From: Pezizomycotina sp. ARF18
Lineage: Eukaryota > Ascomycota
NCBI GenBank assembly: GCA_002224055.1
Contig: AZLU01000066.1
Location: 55,712 to 119,711, forward strand
DNA: 64,000 nucleotides
Reading direction: 5' to 3'
Part shown: positions 13,927 to 24,144 of the stretch, piece by piece
How positions within the stretch are numbered: the first letter of the stretch is position 1
How the letters are laid out: each line of letters begins with the position of its first letter
Translations under genes and position numbers: made by a program
The notes under the pieces: model-generated
What the model was told of the DNA's origin: nothing
What the model saw: only the letters and a program-made list of their open reading frames with translations
Databases searched by the model: none

Positions 13927-14841
13927 TTGAAGTTCATCATGGTCATATTAGGTCATTACTCTAGCTCTCTTCTTCAAAAATCAAAGCTTTGTTCAGTACC
14001 CCGAGTCCAAAGTGGGCTACAGTTTGAAAAATATCGTGAAAAATAAGAAACCGAGCACAACGTAAGGAATCGCTACTATTAGCTGTCCTGGGGCCAGCCC
14101 CCCTTTTTTTTTTTCTTTTTTTTTTTTTCTTATAGCAGCTGAAACTTGCTTTTTTCACATTTCCAAAATATACAAATGTTCACTCTTCCAATAAGTATTA
14201 CAAGTATTGTTGGGGATAACTATAGCGATAAAAAAAAAAAATAGAATTTGTGAATATACCAGTTTGTTAATTCACGTGAATAGGTTCTATCTCGCGTTTT
14301 GACAGAAAAGCAAGTGCCTGTACATTCCAACATCATGCTCTTGTTGTCCGTTTAAAATGGATGCATGTAGTAAGTAGTATATCAGTATAATGCTATTGTT
14401 GTTGCTACCCATTGGGACGCAATGCTCAAAGAGATTCCTAACAGACGGGATCATGACACTAAATTCGGAAAGATTATTCCCGAACCGTTAAAAAACGGTA
14501 GGAAAAGTTTTATTTTTAAGTTCCAACTTTAGGATAATAATATAAAGTATCCGTTGCATGACGATGTGGTTTGCAGCAGCAAAAGCATGATTTTTTATAG
14601 GATTACAATAACAGTAGGATGAGCTGTTTATAAATACTTTCAGCGTTTCAAACTCGACTAGAAAAAACGAGAACTAAATTAGTAAAGACTTTTGGAAATC
14701 GCAATTTTAAATATTTCCTCCCCACAGTAGTAATTTTTTTCTTTTCCTTTCTTTTTCTAATTATTCTATCCTTTTTTTTTTTTTTTTTCTCTTTTTCTTC
14801 CTTTTAAGTATCAACCCAAAAATAATATATATAAGTATCCA
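13927..14841. other. Intergenic AT-rich DNA
   Basis: No coding or RNA feature is recognised. It begins with the 3' flank of the acidic-tail gene, including two T-runs near 14105-14130, and runs into T-rich DNA around 14715-14800. Confidence 0.5.
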
Positions 14842-14999
14842 CACGTGATATTATTTTCTTATCCTATACGATTAGACTTTTTGTTCCCCAGGCCCCTTTC
14901 CCTTTCCCTTCTTTACGTTATTATCGATCCAGTTTCTAGCCTATTTTCATACATCGTGGAGGGGGGAGGAACCCACGTGTGGATTTCTCGTATCACGTG
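14842..14999. promoter_or_regulatory. Cluster of three CACGTG boxes
   Basis: CACGTG occurs at 14842-14847, 14974-14979 (within CCCACGTGTGG) and 14994-14999 (within TATCACGTGG). Three palindromic hexamers in 158 nt of AT-rich DNA is well above chance. No gene that I can recognise starts next to them; a foldback repeat starts 27 nt downstream. Confidence 0.35.
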
Positions 15000-15026
15000 G
15001 CTTTCGTCTTTTCTTCCCTTGGGGCT

Positions 15027-15264
15027 GGCCCGCTAGTGTTCGAGACCGGGTCATAGTCCTAATTAAAAATAAATTTCTAATAATTTGTTTTTATATGTAT
15101 TTTACTAGGTGAGCGAAATTGTTTCAAACTATGCTTATAAGCCTCAGGGTAGCGGTACATTTATAGTTACGGAACACCAATTTTTGCTTAGCGAACCTCA
15201 CTAAAAATAAAGATCTTTTTTAACCGCACATGTACCTCTGACCCGACCTCGAACACTAGAGCCC
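15027..15264. repeat. MITE-like foldback element with imperfect terminal inverted repeats
   Basis: GCTAGTGTTCGAGACCGGGT near the left end and, on the opposite strand at the right end, CTCTAGTGTTCGAGGTCGGGT form an inverted repeat of about 27 nt with roughly 80 percent identity. The 238-nt interior is AT-rich and has no coding capacity. Size and structure fit a non-autonomous DNA transposon relic. I could not establish a clear target-site duplication, so the ends are approximate. Confidence 0.45.
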
Positions 15265-16740
15265 ACAATCAATCTCCAGCACAACGTCAGAGCCACTTTA
15301 TTCTACTAATAAGCTACGATGTCTATAATCCTTTCTTAACCGGTCATCTTTTATAATATTTCCTTTTCTAACAACAACATCATAAGATAATAATTGTCCG
15401 TCCTCCAGCCGCGGTATAGAACATTAATGCGCTACAATTCTAGAACATCCGCGACAAGTTAAATATATTAATCTACGTTATCCTAGTTTACCCTACCGAC
15501 TAATATTCTCTTCTAATTATCTACACTAGACATCCCTACTAGACCGAGTTTTAGTACGAAAAGAATATTTAACTATCTCTTAAAAAAGACCTAAAAATAT
15601 ATCTTAAGAATACCAGTATTTACAAGTACACAATATTACTTACTTACTTTCTCATTACGAGAAATAGATATGGTTATATAGGTATGATAGCACATTTAGA
15701 TTTACGATTATAGTAGATAGTCTATATAACGATGTTATCTTTACCGAAAATGACTATTATTACTTTCTAGGTAAGTGTATAACCTGCCCCTCCCCCGCCC
15801 TTTCTCTCTCTTCTTTCTCTATAGCTAGCTATAGTTCTATTACTAATTTATTCTATTATAGAGGCTATCAAACCGGAGACCGTCCCTATACCTGGATAGC
15901 GAGTTTTAAAAGTAACTTTTGTCCGCCCTGATTATCGTGGGCCGTCGGGGGCCCCGCGTCCACCTTACCTGATATAATATAAAATTAACGCTTTTCGGTC
16001 GTTGAGGGTTCTTTGTAAGGTAAGTCATTTCCATTCTTAGTAGGTTAATTACTATTAACGATTATTTAGTTATAAGGACCGTTAAGTTTCGCAGATGTAA
16101 CTTCTTCAAGTATTTCAATACAAGTTAAGGTGAGGGACTATACTATTGTCTTAGGTATACATAACCTTCTAGAATATAATATATATTGTACCAAAGAAGA
16201 GGGGACCTAGGTAAGTTATAAATAATCCTATAATAGCTTCTAATAAGACAGTTTTAGTAAATAATAATTATATTTATTTTAGTAGAAAGTAAATGTTATA
16301 TACTGGTGTTCTAGCTTTATACCATGACCAGAAACCTCAGACCCAATACTTATAATAGAAAAACCTATAGCCTTATGGTTAGACATCTATACATATTCGA
16401 TAAAGGGGGTATATGTTTTATTCTAAAGGTAATAGGCTTAGTATATATATATATAATATTTTTAATTATTCTTATTAGTTACTTAAGTATCTTTTATTTA
16501 TTATTTAATATTTTGTTTTCAGCGATTTAGTCTCTTCTTTAGTCTAAATAATTAATAGAAAAGCAAACTTATTGCCCATTTCTTTAAAACGAGTCACGTT
16601 AATTCGCTTCGGGCCCTCTAAAACTGGCCTTTAGCTATCACCGGAAAATATATACACCGAGTACTAGATCGCACAATTTAGTAAGTTACATTTCAAATTA
16701 TCGTTCCGTCTTTACCGACCGCCAAGGCGCTAAGCGCGGG
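15265..16740. other. AT-rich gene desert, possibly decayed repeat DNA
   Basis: TA-rich DNA with many TATATA strings and only short frames. Isolated GC-rich islands (GGGCCGTCGGGGGCCCCGCG near 15940-15959; GCGCTAAGCGCGGGC near 16728-16742) stand out. This patchwork is what old repeats look like after repeat-induced mutation in ascomycetes, but no element family is recognisable. Confidence 0.35.
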
Positions 16741-17112
16741 CTAGAAGATTTTCAGGATGATATGCAAGATGATGTTTAAGACGTTCAAGATGACGTTCGA
16801 TTCCCCCCTGGCCTGTTCGATAACGCCCAAGCAACAAACGCAACGCTGGAGAAGTTCAGAGAAAGCCTTGCTATCTATCCTGGATTTCGCAAAGTTGAGA
16901 AACTTAAAGCAAATTATATATATAGTATCCTGTGTTACGGCAGTTAAAGATCCGGAACACGTATGGGAAAATGAGACATTGAGTGAAATTTTATCGAATT
17001 GAGGTTCTTTGGTTCTTTTATATATAGCGCTCCTCATTTAATCTATTCATTGTATATATACATCCAATACTATCGCCAAGCTCCTCCATCGCACGCAAGT
17101 AGTCTTTCCAGC

Positions 17113-17129
17113 TTGTCTCGCACACAGCT

Positions 17130-17169
<40 letters not shown>

Positions 17170-17213
17170 TACACGCGAGTTTTGGTGCTCAAGAGAGGCT
17201 GGGTGCGAGACAA
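17113..17213. repeat. Inverted repeat enclosing a T36 tract
   Basis: TTGTCTCGCACACAGC (17113-17128) and GCTGGGTGCGAGACAA (17198-17213) are reverse complements at 15 of 16 positions. The loop begins with a T36 homopolymer (17131-17166). The arms are GC-balanced and unlike the surrounding AT-rich DNA, so this looks like a small foldback element or a structured RNA stem. Confidence 0.45.
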
Positions 17214-18238
17214 CCTTCCACCAGCTGTCCTAGAAATCCCGCCTGGCTTTCTAAATAATTCTTCCTAGTGCTATCTTGGCACTAAGCGAGCAAGGACACA
17301 ATGACAACATATCGAATGTTGTTATACCAATATTATATGGTATTATTACGTATCACTATTTGTAGCCAGCACCAAGCAACCTTGTCCTTTCCTCTCAATG
17401 TGTATGTTCTTCACTCCCATGGCTTGACCATAAGGTAATAACAAGGACCGCGGATAAAGAAATTTACAGCTATTAGCTACTTCTTAATTGAAGGCGTTTA
17501 TATATTTTTTTTTCTTGTCCTTTTTTTCCCTTTATATCGCCATATAATACAAAATAGCTTCTCCGTTTTAATCATAATCCCAGATTTAAAAAAAATTTGG
17601 GCTCTTATATAATATATTTTTTAACGTTTCAATGATAGCGGCTTTTTTATCCTGTGCGATAGAAGGTGGAATCGAGTACGAGTGCGAATAGTAGCATCAG
17701 CAGTGAATTAAAAGAGCATACTAGAGAATTTCATTTTAGAAGAATTTCCTTTTCGTTAAATAAATTTTGATTATCAAATTGGGAAATTAACATGTTGGTG
17801 CTAGACCTAGACCACAAGAACAAAAATTTGCGACTAAAGGAAGGGCTTGGCACCTGGATTTTTTACATCCCCAGATAGAATCACAAAACAAAATTGTCTT
17901 CTCCCTCCCTCCCTCCTCCATCACGTTGCTACCAATATATCCTGTTAGTTTACGACGAGAAACTTCCTCCGGGAGGGTTGAATAGGGCGACGCACACACA
18001 TCAAGGTATGTATAAAAACTTCTTTATAAAAATAATTCTCGTCACCCTCGATTCCGTCACCTTTCGAATATTGTCACGTTTTGATTCTCGTCACTTTTCA
18101 ACCTTGCCATATTGCCATGCATCTACTTGTGCGACCTTCGCTTAATTCCCACTGTACGGTCGAACTACACGGGTTCAAATTACACTCACGCTCGGTTGAC
18201 GACTGCTTTCCACTATATCATCCCACTACTCTTTCAAT
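17214..18238. other. Intergenic DNA upstream of an unidentified gene
   Basis: No protein or RNA gene is recognised. Its right end holds a short tandem repeat (18035-18099), listed separately. Confidence 0.45.
18035..18099 (+). repeat. Four-copy 16-17 nt degenerate tandem repeat
   Basis: Units ATTCTCGTCACCCTCG, ATTCCGTCACCTTTCGA, ATATTGTCACGTTTTG and ATTCTCGTCACTTTTC follow one another; each holds GTCAC. They lie about 140 nt before the first plausible start of the next gene and could be promoter or 5'-leader repeats. Confidence 0.5.
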
Positions 18239-19219
18239 GGCCGGAATGTTCGCCTGCGAATCGGACCCCGAGCGGACCGCCGTCATGGCCGAGGTTCTCA
18301 AACTTACGAGCAAGTGGCTGGTCTTAATGGACACGGCCTCGAATCCTCCAGCGGTCTTACTGCTTTGCTGGCGTCAACGAAGGAGAAAAAGTCCAAGGTG
18401 TTCCTGACAGGATCGAGACCAAAGAGCTCCCCTTTCTCGACAGGAGCGCGAAGCAGGTGTGGAACAAGCAGCAAAAGGAAGTCGACAGTGGGAGAGCTGG
18501 GAACGTGGATACCCTGATTTTGGGCCAGGTGGAGATATGGATACAGGTACCTACGAGGAAGAACTGGACATTCTGATAGCCCACGGTTCGTCCCAGACGA
18601 TTACATCCCTCAACACCTTCTTCTTCCTGGTGGAGGAAACAAAGGGAATACCGGCGCTCCGGGCCTTGAAGAGAGCTCAACAAGATCGAAATATGGGAGT
18701 ACTACAGGGTGGTCATCACTGCGCAGAGTTTATCGGATCAGCATGGGGATGAGGTTGATGAGCGAAGAGGACGAGATGGAGGTGCTCGCGTGGTCGACGG
18801 ATGGGATGATAGCGGTCCCCCCGTGCATAAACTGCTGTTGGAACATATCGAAGATGGCGAGCAGAACCCGAATGATCGCGATCTTCGACAAACCTACAAG
18901 ATCCTGAGGCTGACAAGGAAGGATCCCGCAAGTCACTTCATCCGTTTCTCCTGGAAAATTCAAGCGGAGCAGTCCATCCACATCCAGAGGCTAAACCGTA
19001 TCAGCGAGTGTCATCCGAATTTCGTCACTTGTCTGCTTTCGAAATCAGTTCAGGTTGCGTACAAATCCCTAGGAGTCATGGTCCGGGAGGGCGGCTATCT
19101 CTTAAATACGGATATAATGTCAACTCTCGTGGCTGGTCAATGTGGGCGATGGTAGAGTTATCATCGAAGGTGATAAGTACAGGATTCTCTTTGCGGAGTA
19201 CGAGGAAGGCTGCATGTAA
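18239..19219 (+). CDS. Unidentified protein gene, frame-interrupted
   Basis: I do not recognise this protein. Coding is suggested by long overlapping frames with balanced codon use. The first candidate start gives MAGMFACESDPERTAVMAEV. Another frame follows with KQVWNKQQKEVDSGRAGNVD, then a run of about 140 codons with IEIWEYYRVVITAQSLSDQH, HKLLLEHIEDGEQNPNDRD and ASHFIRFSWKIQAEQSIHIQ. The last segment reads GRVIIEGDKYRILFAEYEEG and CM before a stop near 19219. Several frame changes are needed to connect these, as in the recognised genes of this window. No membrane segment or signal peptide stands out. It is isolated between two gene-poor regions and is followed at once by a minisatellite. 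An old pseudogene is possible. Confidence 0.4.
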
Positions 19220-19273
19220 TGACGACTAGGGCCCACGAGGACTTTTATACAGGACATTATGGGAGGATTGTTA

Positions 19274-19396
19274 GTAAGGGGTTTGGTTCTTGTAGGGCGT
19301 TTGGTTGTTGTAGGCGTTTGGTTCTTGTAGGCGTTTGGTTCTTGTAGGGCGTTTGGTTGTTGTAGGGCGTTGGTTCTTGTAGGGCGTTTGGTTCTT
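19274..19396 (+). repeat. Minisatellite, about 7 copies of GTAGGGCGTTTGGTTCTT
   Basis: Seven head-to-tail units of 16-18 nt follow each other. They differ mainly by C/G at one position (GTTCTT or GTTGTT) and by one-base changes in the GGG and TTT runs. The array begins about 55 nt after the unidentified gene's last frame. The length differences have the same form as the suspected consensus errors elsewhere, so the true array may be more regular. Confidence 0.85.
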
Positions 19397-21381
19397 GTAC
19401 TTTTGTTCAGTTGCTTCTTCCAAAGCTCTAGTGTATATATTAAGGAGCCAAACCCTTTAAATTCTTTCTAGCAACCGAATAAAAGTACGGTTTTAGGACG
19501 GGACAAAAACCACGTAGGGAAATTATAAAAGACGCAATTTATTAGGGGATACCTATTTACCCAGCCGGCATTTTTCGACTATATATATTATTTATAAGTA
19601 CGATAAAACTTTTATCGAAAGTGTTCATGTAGGGTGAAAGTGTTCTTTTGAAATGGTTTACCGGTGCGCCAGGCACACCAACGAAATTTCTAGTTAAGAC
19701 GGACGATGTGTACTTAGAAACATATTTTAGCGCCCACGAACATATTACTTCGTTTCATACCGCTTTACTATTTTGTCTCCATAGTCGTCACCCCATTAAC
19801 GTTATAACTAGGCTATCTGATATACGAGAATGCCGATAAGAGGTGGACTAAGTACTTATATTCTTTCCCATTTTATTCTTTTAATTAAAGAATAGATTGT
19901 ATATCCGGCCCATATTATTCTATTCCACTCTCGAATTAGTTTATATATACTTAAGTATCTTGTACCCTTCTGTGAGCTGAAATTCCGGTACTAGCATGTT
20001 AATTTCGTGAGGACTCCAGTACCATCATATCAATGTTACTATTACTAGCATGTCGTTGTTGCCTATTCTAGGACCTCTAGTATTATATGCCCACACGACC
20101 GATACCAAGATACCAGTATATACGTGCAGCGGCCCCTATATCAATCATACATGCGTATAGTAGCTTCTCCCTCGTCCCCGAGATGCCGACTCTGTGTGCT
20201 AGCTACAGGTCGACGCAATACTAACGCGCATGCTCTTGTATTTGAGTTGGCTTATTGAAAAGGTGCTTAAGCTCAAAGAAGTTTATATTCACATCTAGCT
20301 TATTTCTAACTATGAATTATAAAAAGAAGTATCTTATTTCGATTTTATTTATTTATTTAGTTTATAATTTAAATATTAATATTTGAAATAGTATCCTATT
20401 TCGTATTCGAGTGTGCGCCGGATATATTACTAAGCAATCCAGTATACCGTAGACTTTGAACCTTTGGAGGACGGGTTCAGTATGTTTCGAAAAATGAGAT
20501 TCATCATGCGTCCAGAGGTAGACACGGCTCTATTTAAGCATAAAAACATTTGTTTAATTTCGGTATATTTATATCAATGAGAATGCAATAATACAAAACT
20601 AATGGACTCGGTGATACACTGTTACAGAACTTTCTCATCACTAATTTCCAGGCGGCCTCGATGGAGCGCGAGCATGACGGTGTTAGATACGTTGACTGCA
20701 CTTTCCTGAACATTATCATGTTAATGCTTCAGGTGGTCAGCACAGTGTTGTTGCCCGCGTCCTTACCCCACGAGCAGCCAATAGGAGCATCTCGCTACTA
20801 GACAAGCCAAGTAAAAAGGTGATAAATAAATACAAAAGGTGCTTCAGCACAAGAATAGAAGAGAAAAGAAAAGGGGCAAGGTTAGCCGTTCGAAGTTACA
20901 GCTTGTTTTAAATACGTCTAGAGAGGTAAAAAAAGAAAAAATTAAATTAGGAAAGACCATTTCCTGAACCGCCAGAAAACATGTCTAGAAAGGTTTTTTT
21001 TTTTTTTTTTTTTTTTCCGCTTTTCTCCTTCCGTCTTGTCTCCCTTTTGTTTCTTCCCTATCATTGCTAACCATGAAGATTCTTAGATACAAGCAACGGC
21101 CTATAGGAGCCTAAAGCAGTGAAGGTCGACAGGCACGTTTTAACGCAGGCAAGTATTTGAGTGTTCTCTTTCTTCCCTACTCTCTTTGACATCGTCTCAG
21201 CGCCGTTTTCCTGCATGGCCCTCCACAATTCACATCTTGCGCTGTGCTTATTTAGTTCAAGTCGATGGCTTTGTTCCAGGTGCCGATTCCATACATACTT
21301 TGGTGACAAGGGGAATCCAATTCTACTGATAGAACTTGGCAGCGCGTCACAGATCAAATATATATTATAATAGAACGAGAC

Positions 21382-21403
21382 CTTTCCCGGATATTCGGGA
21401 AAG
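21382..21403. repeat. Near-perfect 22-nt palindrome
   Basis: CTTTCCCGGATATTCGGGAA, extended by AG, reads almost the same on both strands; only one central pair is mismatched. As RNA it forms an 8-bp stem with a small loop. Flanks are AT-rich and non-coding. Function unknown. Confidence 0.5.
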
Positions 21404-21471
21404 ACTTCATTTGATGGAGGCCAGTTTGTTGTTTATCTTCTCATCTACGTCCGTCCTAAATCTAGGTTTTT

Positions 21472-21500
21472 TTTTTTTTTTTTTTATATGATAAACCTAG
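21472..21500. repeat. Short inverted repeat CTAGGTTT...AAACCTAG around a T tract
   Basis: CTAGGTTT and AAACCTAG are exact reverse complements about 29 nt apart, with a long T run and ATATGAT between them. A second T10 run follows at 21511-21520. It repeats the theme of short arms enclosing a T homopolymer seen at 17113-17213. Confidence 0.45.
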
Positions 21501-24144
21501 CGGATGAAGTTTTTTTTTTTAACTTTGATAACTCGCCTCCGCGTTGGTTAGCCCAAAACGAATAAGGCCCGAGCCAGCTGGAATTCAAAGAAAGCTTCCC
21601 CAAATTATTGGTTCGGTTGGTCCCAAGGAAAAGACAGAGTGAAAGGGGCGAAACTAGTTTAGGGTGGCACGCTCAATTCGATTGGTTCTCCGGCTTTGCT
21701 GATATGACTGGAAACTCGCCACGCGAGACTATCAGGAACGCTTTACGGGGGATCTACGGAAAAAAGAGTGTAATTTCGATAACTACTACTACGGTCTACT
21801 CACAACTACAATTCGCGACGTAAGAAAAGGTCACGGCCATTCACAACCTATGAGCCCGTTGTTGAATTCATGCTAGTGTTTCTCCTGCTAGCTATTCGTC
21901 AAGGCTAAGTATCTTAGGGAAAAAAAAGAAAGAAAAAAAAAAAGACCCATCAAGCGAAGTAGCCTGCGGGACCAAAGAGCTTTCCGATATCTCGTTTCGT
22001 TTACCGAATACTCTCTGGCAACCGCAACCAAGGTTTTTCTCGTCGCTGAATAGATCGTACGGTACTGGCTTTAGGCTGTATTTATTCGTCACAGTGGAGA
22101 GTGACGGTATAGGTTCCTTTTTTTGTCTTTCCTATATATAGTAGGGTATCTATAGGTCCACCAACTTGAAGCCTCAGAGCAGAGCCTAGGAACGAAAGAC
22201 AAAATCGGGTATTGGTCTTGAAGAAGACTGTTTGTCGGCGAACGGAAAGGAATGCAAAAAAAAAAAACGAAGAGAAAGGGGGAGGAGAATTGGCGAAATT
22301 TATCACGAAAGAATAAACAAGAGCGAAACCTTCGAACCTTTTTTTCTCTCTTCTTTCTTCTAAGCAATTTCCTTTTTTCCTTTTTTCCTTTTTTTTTTTT
22401 TTTCCTTTTTTTTTTTTCCCCCTTCAAATCCCTCTCCAATATTAACAGGTAGTAGTAATAGTAGGCAATAATAATATTAAGATACTCGTCTCCGTCAAGG
22501 AATTCCCTCTCTGTCCGCGAGATTGTTTGATTACTTAAGTAATTTAATATTATTATATTATTTACTTTTCAACTGGAGCACTTGTGAATCGTGATAGTGG
22601 AATGCTTTATTGCCTAATACACTGGTAATTTCGTATTCCGATGCTTCCAGAGGGGTTTTTTTTTTTTTTCTTCTCGTTCATTCCCCTCATCCCTCCCTTT
22701 TCTCTCTTGTCATCATCCAAAACCCTCCCCCCTTCTTTCCTCTTCCTCTCGAGGGGGTTTCGTTGCTTTTCTCTCTCTTTTTCCCAATCCTGTCCGTTCA
22801 CCAGAAATATCCACGCTGCTGGGAGGATACCGCGTGCCTGAGGATCAAAGGGAATATAACCGTTATAGCGATCAAAAGTATATGATTCTTCCTAAAGCGG
22901 CTCTTCACTTCAATTTCTATAAATAAATAAATAAATACCTTCGATATCTTTTTATTTTTCTCTTCCGTTTCGTGGATATTTCCACTCCACGCCTCAACTC
23001 CGGTCTTTTTAATACCTTCAGGTATCTTGTTATTTGGACTAGACGTATCATGATTATGATGATGAAAATTTAGAAAAAGAATTAGAATCTTGGAAATATA
23101 ATATAGAGAAAGTGAGGGGGCGGAGAGGAACATACTTATTTTATTACGGGTATATTTTTTTTCTCTTTATAAAAGATAGATACTTGATCTCATCGCTGAA
23201 CTATACATTCAATACTTTCAGCCTGAGGGAAACAAACGCCTTAGTCACATTTGTTCGACAAACTCTTCATGGCCAGTCGCGACAGGACTTCTCTGGCCAC
23301 CGGCGACAGCATATAGATACAACACTGGCGATCTTTTTCCTGCGCATATAATTGTAAGGAGATCTAGAAGAACGGATGACACTAATCGGTGACGAAGAGC
23401 GAAGACGATTATAAAATATTGGACAAAGACGACGAACCGCTTCAGTGCTTTTATTGGGAGGGGGCTTTTTTTTTTTTTTTTTTCTCGAAGGTCAATCCAA
23501 TCTTACCGTTGAGAAAGGCAAGGAAAGGAGGATCGCAGCCTTTCTTTATTACGACAAAACCCCAATAAAAGAAAAATCGAATACCAGCAACTTTCTGTCA
23601 CGTATTTCGGGTCAGTTATCCAAAAAACCCTTGGGATTTTAGTTCTCTGCGGACCTCTTTGGACTGCTTTCTATTTTTTTTTTTTTTTTTTTTTTTTTCC
23701 TTTTCCTGCGGGCGAGTCTATTCTGACAAACGAGCGGAAACTGTTATGGTATCCTTAGTTTCTGGATCAAGGAAGCGTTGATAGCGAACTTCCATATTGA
23801 CGAAAGTCCAAGTAAAAGGGCAGCAGTATAGGCTCTTTTAGCCTGGCTGCCCTTCCATCGTTCCCAGCCCACTAAGGCGTGCGCATGGCACTCAACCCAG
23901 GAAAGGAGGATATACAATTCAAGATCTCGTTATTGTCAGTATACAGTAGTAGATATAGCGAGGTAAGTTGTTCGAGCGCTGCCAACGTATTAACGCCATT
24001 GGAACATAAAAAAAATAGAAAGAAACGAGAAACTGGGCAAGTACTCGGGGAACGAATGTGAATTGGCAAGAACGATAGAGTTGGGCAAGTATACTAAATG
24101 GGAATGTTTTAACTTCAGACATTTCGACAAAAGACGCGATAAAA

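Larger units (their letters stand above)
19397..24144. other. Long AT-rich gene-poor interval
   Basis: No gene family is recognised in almost 4.8 kb. A leftward frame at 21067-21357 (96 codons) has ordinary composition but no motif. Other frames here are driven by purine or pyrimidine runs (around 22250-22440 and 22650-22790). Homopolymers include T tracts near 21000, 21477-21485 and T25 at 23674-23698. Two foldbacks are listed separately. The last few hundred bases are the LTE1 promoter. Confidence 0.5.

Noticed and set aside
16741-17037. A leftward 98-codon frame
   Set aside because: AT-rich composition, no motif, and it lies in a gene desert next to a foldback repeat.
22252-22452. Phe/Lys-rich open frames in T-run or A-run DNA (also 30026-30734)
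   Set aside because: They are produced by homopolymer and homopurine/homopyrimidine tracts, appear on both strands at once and lack any domain.
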